The translations under genes and the position numbers were made by a program. Positions 25,723-34,465 of a stretch of 62,845 nt of DNA are shown here, piece after piece; positions within the stretch are counted from its first letter, which is position 1, and every line of letters begins with the position of its first letter. Location of the stretch: positions 1 through 62,845 of the forward strand of contig JAODNN010000105.1 in assembly GCA_025465355.1 (NCBI GenBank), written 5' to 3'. Source of the DNA: Blastococcus sp. (lineage in GTDB: Bacteria; Actinomycetota; Actinomycetes; Mycobacteriales; Geodermatophilaceae). The notes below the pieces were generated by a model that saw only the letters and a program-made list of their open reading frames with translations, was not told the DNA's origin and searched no databases.

Positions 25723-27374
25723 GACCGTGCCGGCCGCACCCGCCGCCGGGCCCGGCGGAGCGCCCGCCCGGCCGCCATGCGGGCGCGGGGAAGCGGCCGG
25801 CGGTCGGCGAGCAGGACCCGTGCCGCCGTCCGCCCGGAGTTGCCGGACACGCCGCCGCCGGGGTGGGTGGAGGCGCCGGCCAGGTAGAGGCCGGCCAGGC
25901 CGGGCACCCGGTAACCCGAGAGTGCGGGCGTGGGCCGGAAGCCGAACATGCTGGCCAGCCCCATCTCCACGTGCATGACGTTGCCACGGGGCAGCGACAG
26001 TTCGCGTTCCAGGGAGAGCGGAGTCTGGACGTACAGCCGCTGTACCGAATCGGCGAAGCCCGGGGCGTAGCGATCGACGGCCGCCACCAGGCGGGCGGCC
26101 TCGGTGTCGGCGAGCGCATCCCAGTCCGCGCCGTCCGCCAGCGCGTACGGGTACCACTGCCCCCAGATCGTGACGACGTGCTGTCCGGGTGGGGCCAGGG
26201 TGTCGTCGCTGCTGGAGAAGCACATGGCCAGCGGCACCGGCGCCCGGGGAAGGCGTCCCGCACCCCAGTCTCCGTGGGCGGCGGCCAGCTCGGCGCGGTC
26301 GGTGCACAGAAGTTGCAGTCCCTGTAACGACTGCTCGGGGGGCACGCCGGGATAGGTGGGCGGGCGGTCGGTGAGCGCCCGGACGACGAGGCCGAAGCCG
26401 TTGCCGAGGGGAGGGGTGGCGTCGGCCAGCGCCGGCGGTGCGTCGCCCCCGGCCAGCCGGCGGGTGGCCTGTACGTGGCAGGCGGCGACGACGGCCGGTG
26501 CACGGACCCGGCGTCCCGAGACGGTCTGCACTCCGGTGACCCGGCCGTCCTCGGTCAGCAGTCGCGCGGCTCCGTCGCCGAGCACCACCCGGCCGCCCTC
26601 GGACTCGAGCCGTCGGCGGAGTGCCTCGGTCAGCCCCCCGGAGCCGCCGACGGGGTGGCCCGGAGGGACGTCGTGCATGAGCGCCGCCCAGCCGACCATC
26701 GCCGCGGTCCCGGGCTCCGACATCGGTGGCCCGGATTGGGCGCCGAACCAGGCCAGTGCCGCCTTGAGCCGCTCGCTGGCGAACCAGCGGTCGAGCAGTG
26801 CGTCACCGGAGCCGAGGAAGTCGACGGCGAGATCGGCACCGGAGGTCCGCGGCCGATCGCCGGACGGCGCCCCGAGCGGCCAGAACGAGCGGAGCAGCGA
26901 TCCAGGGCTGGGCCGGGCGGCGAACGCGGCCGCGACCGCGCGACTGCGGGGCGCCCACACGGCGACGAAGCGGCGGTAGGCGGCGGCATCCTGCGGCCCG
27001 CAGGCGGCGGCGATCGACGCACACGTCGCGTCCAGGTCGACGGAGAAGACCAGCGGCCGGCCGCCGGGCCCGGGGTCGCCGGGGTGCGGCGCGGGTGCGA
27101 AGCCCCACGGGTCGCAGTCGAGGTAGCGGAGGCCGTGGGCGGCCAGGTCGAGCTCCTCGACGATCCCGCTGTGCCGGATGATCAGGTGCGCACTCGAGCC
27201 GCGGTCGACACGGACGCCGGGCCAGCGCTCCACCGTCGAGACCGCCCCGCCCAGCACCTCGTCGGACTCGACGACCTCCACCGAGAGTCCGGCGCGGGCC
27301 AGGTAGCAGGCGGTGACCAGGCCGTTGTGGCCGGATCCGACCACCACGACGTCGACGGTCGAGGTGATGCTCAC
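25719..27374 (-). CDS. CrtO/CrtI-like carotenoid oxidoreductase (ketolase or desaturase)
   Basis: A 551-residue FAD protein of the phytoene desaturase superfamily. VVVVGSGHNGLVTACYLARAG is the dinucleotide site and GASTHPGGGVSGNSG the C-terminal FAD motif. The GSGHNGL start and H-P-G-G-G-V motif place it nearer CrtO-type beta/gamma-carotene ketolases and PYROXD2 than the CrtI encoded at 12962-14455. It likely oxidises carotenoids made by cluster 1. The GTG at 27374 overlaps the GNAT stop by 4 bp. Confidence 0.85.
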   Translation of the reverse strand: MSITSTVDVVVVGSGHNGLVTACYLARAGLSVEVVESDEVLGGAVSTVERWPGVRVDRGSSAHLIIRHSGIVEELDLAAHGLRYLDCDPWGFAPAPHPGDPGPGGRPLVFSVDLDATCASIAAACGPQDAAAYRRFVAVWAPRSRAVAAAFAARPSPGSLLRSFWPLGAPSGDRPRTSGADLAVDFLGSGDALLDRWFASERLKAALAWFGAQSGPPMSEPGTAAMVGWAALMHDVPPGHPVGGSGGLTEALRRRLESEGGRVVLGDGAARLLTEDGRVTGVQTVSGRRVRAPAVVAACHVQATRRLAGGDAPPALADATPPLGNGFGLVVRALTDRPPTYPGVPPEQSLQGLQLLCTDRAELAAAHGDWGAGRLPRAPVPLAMCFSSSDDTLAPPGQHVVTIWGQWYPYALADGADWDALADTEAARLVAAVDRYAPGFADSVQRLYVQTPLSLERELSLPRGNVMHVEMGLASMFGFRPTPALSGYRVPGLAGLYLAGASTHPGGGVSGNSGRTAARVLLADRRPLPRARMAAGRALRRARRRVRPARS

Positions 27375-27943
27375 CGGCTCCGGGGCGCCAGGGGCAGCGT
27401 CGCGCCGAGGATGGCGAAGGGGCGCGCGTCGCCGGGGAAGTGGTATCCCCGCGCCAGGTCGACGAAGCCGTCGGCGTGGTAGAGCCGGAACGCCTTCGTG
27501 TCGGCGTCGGGGGTGGACAGCAGGGCGACCGGGTTCGGCAGGTCGGCGACCAGGGCGTGCAGGAGCCGTCGACCGAGCCCGCGGCTCTGCTGGTCGGGAT
27601 GCACGTGCAGCTCGCAGACCTCGAAGGCGTCGGGCAGCCACTGCTTCGCCGTCCGGCGGTCCAGGGCCGCGCGGACCTGGTCGTGCCACCACTGACCGGG
27701 GGCGACGACGTAGCCGTAGCCGAAGCCGACGAGCTGCTCGCCGTCGGACGACTCGGCGAACGCGCCCACGGCGCGGAAGCCGGGGCGGTCGATGTGCTGG
27801 ATCGCATAGCCGTAGCGGCCCGCGACGACGGCGGCGTCGTAGCCCATGGCCAGGCCGTAGATGGCCAGCGCCTCGTGCATGTGGTCGCGCAGCCAGGGGG
27901 TGGGCAGCCCGGTCACCCGGCTGGTCGGCGTGGTTCCGGTCAT
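27371..27943 (-). CDS. GNAT-family N-acetyltransferase (Rv2170-like)
   Basis: A 190-residue GNAT protein. ELHVHPDQQSRGLGRRLLHAL is the acetyl-CoA pyrophosphate-binding motif (Q/RxxGxG/A). It begins with ATGA overlapping the YbaK stop and ends overlapping the CrtO-like start. As recalled, M. tuberculosis has a GNAT gene (Rv2170) in the equivalent region, but here it is embedded in the carotenoid operon. Substrate unknown. Confidence 0.85.
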   Translation of the reverse strand: MTGTTPTSRVTGLPTPWLRDHMHEALAIYGLAMGYDAAVVAGRYGYAIQHIDRPGFRAVGAFAESSDGEQLVGFGYGYVVAPGQWWHDQVRAALDRRTAKQWLPDAFEVCELHVHPDQQSRGLGRRLLHALVADLPNPVALLSTPDADTKAFRLYHADGFVDLARGYHFPGDARPFAILGATLPLAPRSR

Positions 27944-28476
27944 CAGCCGGCCACCTGCCCCATGGGGCTACCGCAGGGTGCGGCCGGGTCGAGCGGACCG
28001 CCGCCGACCTCCGCGGCGGTGCCGCCGGTCACCCGGAGCAGTTCCTCGTAGGTCGTGGGGAACACCGCGGCGGGATGTCCCGCGGCGGCCCAGATCTGGT
28101 CGTAGCGGGCGAGCTCGATGTCGACGAGGGTCCCGATCGGGGCCGGGTGGCCGACCGGGGCCACGCCGCCGATCACCTGACCGGTGTGCGTGCGGACGAA
28201 GTCGGCCGAGGCGGTGCTCAGCCGCTCGACACCGAGCAGGGCGGCGACCGTGGTCTCGTCGACGCGATGGGCGCCGCTGGTGAGGATCAGCAGGGGGGAG
28301 TCGCCGACGGCGAAGACCAGGCTGTTCACGATCGCGCCGACCGGGACGCCGAGCGCGCCGGCGGCCGCGGCCGCGGTGCGGACCTCGTCCGGCAGCACCC
28401 GCACCTCGCCGGATGAGCCGGCCTCCCTGAGGAGCCGAGCGACCGCGGCCACTCGGGGGGGCGGGGGTGCGCTCAT
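27943..28476 (-). CDS. YbaK/EbsC-family aminoacyl-tRNA deacylase-like protein
   Basis: A 177-residue YbaK-fold protein. AIVNSLVFAV contains the region of the catalytic lysine in YbaK, although no Lys is present there; SADFVRTHTGQVIGGVAPVGHP is the conserved glycine motif. Family members remove mischarged amino acids from tRNA in trans. It is the first gene of the minus-strand operon that continues through the carotenoid genes. The ATG at 28476 is preceded by a leaderless-like CAGGAT at 13 nt. Confidence 0.85.
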   Translation of the reverse strand: MSAPPPPRVAAVARLLREAGSSGEVRVLPDEVRTAAAAAGALGVPVGAIVNSLVFAVGDSPLLILTSGAHRVDETTVAALLGVERLSTASADFVRTHTGQVIGGVAPVGHPAPIGTLVDIELARYDQIWAAAGHPAAVFPTTYEELLRVTGGTAAEVGGGPLDPAAPCGSPMGQVAG

Positions 28477-28483
28477 GCCGGTG

Positions 28484-28489
28484 ATCCTG
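28484..28489 (-). promoter_or_regulatory. Weak leaderless -10 of the YbaK-carotenoid operon
   Basis: Minus-strand CAGGAT begins 13 nt before the ATG at 28476. The first base is C rather than T, so this is weaker than the other examples. Confidence 0.35.
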
Positions 28490-28550
28490 CCATCGGCCCC
28501 GGCGTGCCGCCCCATCCGGATCCGCACCGGGGCGACACGCGCCTCTGGTC

Positions 28551-28579
28551 TTGACGGCGTCCGCGGAGTCCGGTCTACT
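28551..28579 (+). promoter_or_regulatory. SigA-type promoter of the dnaE2 operon
   Basis: TTGACG (28551-28556) and TCTACT (28574-28579) are separated by exactly 17 bp. The expected start near 28586 falls inside the LexA palindrome, so LexA binding would block initiation. This is the best -35/-10 pair in the window. Confidence 0.7.
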
Positions 28580-28581
28580 GA

Positions 28582-28611
28582 GCACTGTTCGAACGCATGT
28601 TCGAACAGTGC
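28582..28611. promoter_or_regulatory. LexA (SOS) box in a 30-bp palindrome upstream of the dnaE2 operon
   Basis: The core TCGAACGCATGTTCGA (28589-28604) matches the mycobacterial-type LexA consensus TCGAAC-N4-GTTCGA perfectly. It is extended to a perfect inverted repeat: GCACTGTTCGAAC (28582-28594), GCAT centre, GTTCGAACAGTGC (28599-28611). It overlaps the predicted transcription start of the downstream operon. Confidence 0.92.
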
Positions 28612-28695
28612 CGAGCCCTCCGCTCCGGGCCCTTCCCCGTCCCGCGGTGGGTGGGCCGGCGTGCGGGGGGCGGTGTGCGACGTGGGGAGTCTGTC

Positions 28696-29022
28696 ATGAG
28701 CCGGGTGCTCGGTGAGGCCGCTGAACAGGTCGGCGAAGAGGTGCAGGTCGAGCGCGGTCCGCTGGGTCCGGTGCAGTTCTGGCGGGGGCAGTCCCGGTAC
28801 GTGGTGGGGGAGCTCCTCGACTCGTGGATGGAGACCGCTCCCTGGTGGCAGCGCGACGCCGCCGTCCCCGGGGGCGCGTCGGTCGAGCTGGTCGCCACCC
28901 GGGAGGTGTGGCGGGTCGAGGCGGTCCGGGCCGGGCGGTCGCGGATGAGCTTCGCCGGCGTGTACGACCTGTCCTGGGATGCCGCCGGCAACCGCTGGTG
29001 GCTCGTCCGGGTGCACGACTGA
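28696..29022 (+). CDS. DUF6504-like small protein in the dnaE2 operon
   Basis: A 108-residue, tryptophan-rich protein with the pattern PVQFWRGQSRYVV, DSWMETAPWW, EVWRVEA and WDAAGNRWWLVRVHD. I recognise this as the DUF6504-type protein found beside translesion-polymerase genes in actinobacteria. Its fold looks like a small beta-barrel, which is inference. It is the first gene after the SOS box and overlaps the next gene by TGATG. The start at 28696 is chosen because GGGGAG lies upstream; no biochemical function is known to me. Confidence 0.75.
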   Translation: MSRVLGEAAEQVGEEVQVERGPLGPVQFWRGQSRYVVGELLDSWMETAPWWQRDAAVPGGASVELVATREVWRVEAVRAGRSRMSFAGVYDLSWDAAGNRWWLVRVHD

Positions 29023-29534
29023 TGGGCGCCGCCCGTGCCGTGCCGGCCGTCGGACAGTTGCCCCTGTCCCCGGCGCTGCCCGCCGCTGCCGCCCAGCTCC
29101 TCGACCAGGCGCACCGCGGTCTCGATGCAGCCACCGGCTGTGCCGATGCCCGGGAGCGCTACGCCACGGCCCACCTGGGTGCGCTGCGCGCGGCTGCCGC
29201 CGTGCTGGCTGCGCGTACCCGGCCGGAGAATGGCAGCCGGCGGCCGCGCAGTGCCTGGGTGCTGCTCGGTCAGGTCGCTCCGGAGCTGGGGGAGTGGGCC
29301 ACCTTCTTCGCGGCCGGTGCCGCCAAGCGGGCCGCCGCCGAGGCCGGGCTCTCCCGGGCGGTCACCGAGCGAGAGGCCGACGACCTGGTCCGGGACGTCG
29401 GCGCCTTCCTCGCCGTGGTGGAGGGCTGCCTCGGTGCGCACATTCCTGAGCCGCCGGAGCCCGCCTTCCCCCGCCCGCGGGTGGTCGGCGGGACGGGGTC
29501 GCGCTCCGGGGCGCCTGCCGGATCACGGCGGTGA
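29022..29534 (+). CDS. SAV_6107-like HEPN-domain protein in the dnaE2 operon
   Basis: A 170-residue mostly helical protein. The segment ARERYATAHLGALRAAAAVLA carries an R-x4-H motif (RYATAH), the signature of HEPN ribonuclease or RNA-binding domains, and the pattern matches the SAV_6107 HEPN family. The last ~35 residues are Pro/Gly/Arg-rich. It is translationally coupled to both neighbours (TGATG with DUF6504, GTGA with dnaE2) and is under the same LexA box. Whether it cuts RNA, or only helps the polymerase, cannot be told. Confidence 0.75.
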   Translation: MGAARAVPAVGQLPLSPALPAAAAQLLDQAHRGLDAATGCADARERYATAHLGALRAAAAVLAARTRPENGSRRPRSAWVLLGQVAPELGEWATFFAAGAAKRAAAEAGLSRAVTEREADDLVRDVGAFLAVVEGCLGAHIPEPPEPAFPRPRVVGGTGSRSGAPAGSRR

Positions 29535-32500
29535 CCGACTCCTTCGTCCACCTGCACGTCGCCTCCGGTTACTCCATGCGGTTCGGGGCCAACCATCCCG
29601 CCGATCTCGTCACCCGGGCCGCCGAGCACGGCATGACGGCGCTGGCACTGACCGACCGTGACGGTCTGTACGGGGCGGTGAAGTTCGCCCTCGCCTGTCG
29701 CTCGGCCGGCGTGCGGCCGATCTTCGGCGTCGACCTCGCCGTGGCTCCCGCCCTCGACATGGCGGTGCCGCCTCCGCTCGCCCCGGCGATCGGGGACGCG
29801 TCCGCCGTGCACCGTCCGCCCCAGCTGCGGACGGCACGCCCGGGCGGCCGCCGGGTCCCGGCCCGCGGTGGGGCCAGCGTCGACCCGCGGCTGCCGCGGG
29901 TCACCTTCCTCGCCCGGGACGGCGCCGGCTGGCGATCGCTGTGCCGGCTGACCAGCGCCACTCACCTGCACGGAACCCGGGGGGAGCCGGTGAGCTCGCT
30001 GGCACTAGCGGCCGAGCACGCCTCCGGGCTGGTCGCGCTGCTGGGTCCGGACTCGCCGGTGGGGCGGGCCCTGCTCGCGGGGCGGACCGACCTCGCCGCC
30101 GCCCACCTGGCCTTCTGGCGCGCGGCGTTCGGCCCCGGGCGGCTGGTGCTCGAGGTCGTGCACCACCGCGGCCGGGGTGACCGGTCCCGGGCGCAGGCGA
30201 TGCTCCGGTTCGCCGCCGAGATGCAGCTACCGGTGGCACTGAGCAACGCCGTCCGGTACGTCGACGCCCTCGACGCCCCCACCGCCGACGTGCTCGATGC
30301 CGCTCGCCGGCTGGTGCCGCTCGACGCGCGGCACGTCGACCGGCGCACCGCCGAGGGATATCTGAAGTCGGGCAAGGAGATGGCCGAGGTAGCCGAGGAC
30401 CTCGTCGGTCCCGACCGCGATGCCGCCCTGCGGCTGCTGACGGCCACTGCCCGGCTCGCTGAGCAGTGCGCGGTCGATATCCGGGAGGATCTCGGCATCG
30501 GCAGCGTCCGCTATCCCGAGCTCGACATCGTCACCACCCCCGCCGAGCGTGGGATGAGCCCGGCCGGTGTGCTGCGGGCCCGGTGCGAAGCAGGGTTGGG
30601 CCGACGCGGCATGGCCCCCTCCGAGCGGGTGCGGCAGCGGCTGGACGAGGAGCTGGCCGTGATCGACCAGCTGGGCTACCCGTCCTACTTCCTCACCGTC
30701 GCCGACGTCGTCGACCTCATCAAGAGCCTGAGGGTCAGGGCTGCGGCGCGGGGCTCGGGCGCCGGCAGCCTGGTCACTTACCTGCTGGGCATCTCCGACG
30801 TCGATCCGCTCCGCTACGGCCTGCTGATGCAGCGCTTCCTCTCCCCGCTGCGCAACCAGCTGCCCGACATCGACATCGACGTCGAGTCGGCCCGGCGGAT
30901 GGAGGTCTACGACGCGGTGATCGACCGGTTCGGTGCCGACCGGGTCAGCTGCATCTCGATGATGGACACCTACCGGGTGCGGCACGCGATCCGGGACGTC
31001 GGCGCCGCTCTCGGGCTACCGCCGGCCGAGGTCGACGCCGTCGCCAAGGCCTTTCCGCACATCCGTGCCAACCAGGTGCACGCCGCACTCAAGGACCTTC
31101 CGGAGCTGCGGGCCAGCCGGCTGGGCTCGCGCCGAGGCGGCGGCACCGGCGATCTCGACCTGCTCTTCGATCTCGTCGCCCGGCTCGACGGCCTGCCGCG
31201 GCACATCGCGCTGCACCCGTGCGGGGTGCTGCTCTCCGACGCCACACTGCTGGACCGCACGCCGGTGGAGAACAGCTACCTCGGCTATCCCATGAGCCAG
31301 TTCGACAAGGACGACGTCGAGGAGTTGGGGCTGCTCAAGCTCGACCTGCTGGGCATCCGGATGCAGTCGGCGATCGCCCACGCGCTCGACGAGGTGGCCC
31401 GGGTCGACGGGGAGACCGTCGACATCGACGCCGTGCCGCGGGACGACCCGACGACGTTCGAGCTGATCCGCAGTACCCGGACCCTCGGCATGTTCCAGAT
31501 CGAGTCGCCGGGGCAGCGGGAGCTGGTCGGCAAGTTCGGTCCGCAGACGTTCGAAGACCTCATCATCGACATCTCGCTGTTCCGGCCCGGGCCGGTAAAG
31601 AGTGACATGGTCACCCCGTTCCTCCTGGCCCGGAACGGCTGGCGGGACGCGGTCTATCCGCACCCCGACCTCGCCTTCGCGCTGGAGCAGACCGCCGGCG
31701 TGGTGGTCTTCCACGAGCAGGTGCTGCAGATCGTGGCGCGGATGGCCGACTGCACCCTGGCCGAGGCCGACGAGGTGCGCCGGGCGCTGGGGGAGAAGGA
31801 CGCCCATCCCGAGGTGCGGGCCTGGTTCGTGCCCCGCGCGCTGGCGGCCGGCTATCCGGTGGAGGTGGCCGAGCAGGTCTGGCAGGTGCTCGCCGGCTTT
31901 GGCTCGTTCGGCTTCTGCAAGGCCCATGCGGCGGCCTTCGCGCTGCCCACCTACCAGTCGGCCTGGCTGAAGGCGCACCATCCCGCGGCATTCCTCGCCG
32001 GCGTCCTCACCCACGACCCTGGGATGTATCCCAAGCGGCTGATCCTCGACGACGCCCGCAACTTCGGGATCCGGGTGCTGGGGCTGGACGTCAACGCCTC
32101 CGCCGACACCTACCGGGTGGAACGGCTCGACCAGAACCTCCCGGAGGAGATCCCGGACGACGCCGACAGGAACGACGCCGACAGGGAGTGGCTGCGGCCG
32201 GAGTGGATGCCGGCGACGATGCCCGACCCGTCCCGGTACGGCATCCGGGTGTCCCTGGCCGATGTGAAGGGCATCTCCGACGACGAGGTCGACCGCATCG
32301 TGGCGGGCCGGCCCTACCGTTCGCTCAGCGATTTCTGGCACCGCGCGTCCGTGTCCCGGCCGGTGGTCGAGCGGCTGGTGCTCGCCGGAGGCTTCGATTC
32401 GCTCTACGGCTTCGCGGTGCGTGACCGCGAGGCCCACCGCCCGTCCCGCCGCCGGCGGCAGGTCACCCGCCGCGACCTGCTGCTGCAGATCGGCGAGCTC

Positions 32501-33337
32501 GACCGGTGGAGCCGCAGCGGGGCCCGGGCCACCTCCAACGGGCAGCTCAGTCTGGATCTGATGGGCCTGGGGCTGGCCGACGACGAGGAATCCGGCAGTC
32601 CGTCCGGAGGGGCTGACGGTGAGCCTGAGGAAACGGGTCCGGACTGGGCGGCGGGAAGCGGCCTGCCCGAATTCACTGACGCCGAGCTGGTGCGTGCCGA
32701 GCTGGAGGTGCTCGGCCTGGACGCCAGCCGGCACGTGATCGACTTCTACCGGCGGTTCCTCGCCGCGCTGGGGGCGGTCCCCGCGGGGGAGCTGCTGGGA
32801 TGCCGCAGCGGGGCCGAGGTGCTCGTCGCCGGCGTCAAGGTGGCGACCCAGACCCCGCCGATCCGGTCGGGCCGCCGGGTGGTCTTCGTGACCCTCGACG
32901 ACGGCAGCGGCTGCACCGACTCGACCTTCTTCGAGGACGTGCAGGGGCCGTATGCGGCGACGGTGTTCCACGGGTGGCTGCTGGTCGTCCGGGGCGTGCT
33001 GCGACGTACCGGCCCGCGGGGGGTGTCGTTGCGGGCCACCGGGGCGTGGGAGATGCCGGCCCTGCACGAGGCGTGGGAGGCAGGCGGGCTGGCCGCGGTC
33101 GGCGAGCTGATGGCCGCGCCGGGGGAGTACACCGATCAGGCCGTCGCCGGGGCGGCGGCATCGCGCAGCACCCGGCCGGTCATGGTGCGGCCGGTGCTGG
33201 TCCACCCGACCGGATTCCGGATGTCGCCGTATGCCGACATCAAGCCCGCCGGCGAGGACTCCAAGGTGGCGGCCCGGCGCGCGGGTGCGGCGCCGCGGAA
33301 ACTCTGGCATTCCAGTCCCGGCAGCTCGGGCCATTGA
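29531..33337 (+). CDS. dnaE2: Error-prone DNA polymerase DnaE2
   Basis: A 1268-residue C-family polymerase alpha subunit used for damage-induced mutagenesis. The N-terminal PHP domain starts HLHVASGYSMRFGANHPADL. The catalytic aspartates are in LPDIDIDVE (around residue 447) and LLKLDLLG (around 602), both intact. FHEQVLQIVARM and FGFCKAHAAAFALPTYQSAW are conserved fingers segments, and an OB-fold region follows towards the C-terminus. It is longer than typical DnaE2 (about 1,080-1,100). No imuA' or imuB lies next to it. The GTG overlaps the HEPN gene stop. Confidence 0.94.
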   Translation: MTDSFVHLHVASGYSMRFGANHPADLVTRAAEHGMTALALTDRDGLYGAVKFALACRSAGVRPIFGVDLAVAPALDMAVPPPLAPAIGDASAVHRPPQLRTARPGGRRVPARGGASVDPRLPRVTFLARDGAGWRSLCRLTSATHLHGTRGEPVSSLALAAEHASGLVALLGPDSPVGRALLAGRTDLAAAHLAFWRAAFGPGRLVLEVVHHRGRGDRSRAQAMLRFAAEMQLPVALSNAVRYVDALDAPTADVLDAARRLVPLDARHVDRRTAEGYLKSGKEMAEVAEDLVGPDRDAALRLLTATARLAEQCAVDIREDLGIGSVRYPELDIVTTPAERGMSPAGVLRARCEAGLGRRGMAPSERVRQRLDEELAVIDQLGYPSYFLTVADVVDLIKSLRVRAAARGSGAGSLVTYLLGISDVDPLRYGLLMQRFLSPLRNQLPDIDIDVESARRMEVYDAVIDRFGADRVSCISMMDTYRVRHAIRDVGAALGLPPAEVDAVAKAFPHIRANQVHAALKDLPELRASRLGSRRGGGTGDLDLLFDLVARLDGLPRHIALHPCGVLLSDATLLDRTPVENSYLGYPMSQFDKDDVEELGLLKLDLLGIRMQSAIAHALDEVARVDGETVDIDAVPRDDPTTFELIRSTRTLGMFQIESPGQRELVGKFGPQTFEDLIIDISLFRPGPVKSDMVTPFLLARNGWRDAVYPHPDLAFALEQTAGVVVFHEQVLQIVARMADCTLAEADEVRRALGEKDAHPEVRAWFVPRALAAGYPVEVAEQVWQVLAGFGSFGFCKAHAAAFALPTYQSAWLKAHHPAAFLAGVLTHDPGMYPKRLILDDARNFGIRVLGLDVNASADTYRVERLDQNLPEEIPDDADRNDADREWLRPEWMPATMPDPSRYGIRVSLADVKGISDDEVDRIVAGRPYRSLSDFWHRASVSRPVVERLVLAGGFDSLYGFAVRDREAHRPSRRRRQVTRRDLLLQIGELDRWSRSGARATSNGQLSLDLMGLGLADDEESGSPSGGADGEPEETGPDWAAGSGLPEFTDAELVRAELEVLGLDASRHVIDFYRRFLAALGAVPAGELLGCRSGAEVLVAGVKVATQTPPIRSGRRVVFVTLDDGSGCTDSTFFEDVQGPYAATVFHGWLLVVRGVLRRTGPRGVSLRATGAWEMPALHEAWEAGGLAAVGELMAAPGEYTDQAVAGAAASRSTRPVMVRPVLVHPTGFRMSPYADIKPAGEDSKVAARRAGAAPRKLWHSSPGSSGH

Positions 33338-33467
33338 GCGGCCGCCCCGCAACACCGCCGCACCGGGCTTACCGGGCCCTGCCGGGGGTAGACGGGGGTG
33401 TCCACACCGTGCCCCGGACGGGGTGAGCAGGAGTGATGTCGGGACGGAGGCAGCAGAGGAGCCTTCG

Positions 33468-34349
33468 GTGGAATATGACGAATTCATCGATCGCGTCGCC
33501 GAACGCGCGAGCGTGAGCCGAGAGCAGGCAGCGACGCTGACTCAGGCCACTCTGCGGATCCTGGCGGACCGGATCAGTGGTGGCCAGGACGTCGACCTCG
33601 CCGACCAGTTGCCGGAGAAACTCGCCCGGATGCTCCGGAAGGCACCGCAGAAGCTCCCCGAGAAGTACGGCTTCGACGAGTTCGTGCAGAAGGTGCGCGA
33701 CCTCGCCGAGGACGTCCCCGCCGAGGCCGTCCTGCCCGGCATCCGCGCGGTGATGCTGACCCTGCGCGACGCCGTCGCGGAGAAGGAGTTCCGGGACACG
33801 ATGGCCCAACTGCCCCACGAGTTCCGGGAGCTGCTGCAGGAGGACGGCGCAACCGGGGCCGCCGAACCACAGGCCGCCGAACCACAGACCGCCGCGTCGG
33901 GCGGCGATCGAACCGCCGGCGCGGCCACGCCGCGCGGACAGCGGGCCGGGGGCTCGGGGCTCGCAGCCGCACAGGACGACGCCCTCGTGCAACGGACCGC
34001 CGAACGGACCGGCGTCTCTCCGGAGGACGCCGTCCAGCTCACCCAGGCCACGCTCGAGGTCCTCGGCGACCTGCTCGGCGGGGTCCAGGCGCACGATCTC
34101 GCCCGGCGACTGCCGGACGCCAGCGCCGAGTGGCTGGACGAGGAACCGGAGACACCTGCCGAGGACTTCGGCGTCGAGAGCTTCGTGAGCCGGGTCCGCG
34201 ACATCGCCACCGACGTGGCCGACGACGACATCACCCCCGGCATCCAGGCGGTCATGATCGCGCTCCGCGATGCGGTCGGTGAGGCCGAGCTCACGATCGC
34301 CCTGGGGCCGCTCCCGGACGAGTACGAGGTGCTGGTGCAGATCGGCTGA
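33468..34349 (+). CDS. Tandem DUF2267 protein
   Basis: A 293-residue protein made of two DUF2267 domains (about residues 1-125 and 165-293) joined by a Gln/Ala/Gly-rich linker with an AAEPQ repeat. The halves align: EYDEFIDRVAERASVSREQAATLTQATLRIL against ALVQRTAERTGVSPEDAVQLTQATLEVL, and FDEFVQKVRDLAEDVP against VESFVSRVRDIATDVA. DUF2267 proteins are acidic, helical and often linked with stress; the molecular function is unknown. GAGGAG precedes the GTG start. Confidence 0.85.
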   Translation: MEYDEFIDRVAERASVSREQAATLTQATLRILADRISGGQDVDLADQLPEKLARMLRKAPQKLPEKYGFDEFVQKVRDLAEDVPAEAVLPGIRAVMLTLRDAVAEKEFRDTMAQLPHEFRELLQEDGATGAAEPQAAEPQTAASGGDRTAGAATPRGQRAGGSGLAAAQDDALVQRTAERTGVSPEDAVQLTQATLEVLGDLLGGVQAHDLARRLPDASAEWLDEEPETPAEDFGVESFVSRVRDIATDVADDDITPGIQAVMIALRDAVGEAELTIALGPLPDEYEVLVQIG

Positions 34350-34465
34350 GCGGGACCGTCGGTGGGCCGACCTCGCGCGGCACCCTCTACCGATGAGTTC
34401 CGGCCGGGGGCACGGTCACTCCCTCGACCCCGGTACCCCGCCGGGACGCAGAGAGGACGCCAGCG

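Noticed and set aside
25719-27374. Second phytoene desaturase duplicating CrtI
   Set aside because: Its FAD motifs (GSGHNGL, HPGGGV) and size are closer to CrtO/PYROXD2 and it sits with CruF-like and glycosyltransferase genes, so a later pathway step is more likely.
28482-28695. LexA box controlling the divergent YbaK-carotenoid operon
   Set aside because: The box is over 100 bp from the YbaK start, beyond its likely promoter, and overlaps the start site of the opposite operon instead.
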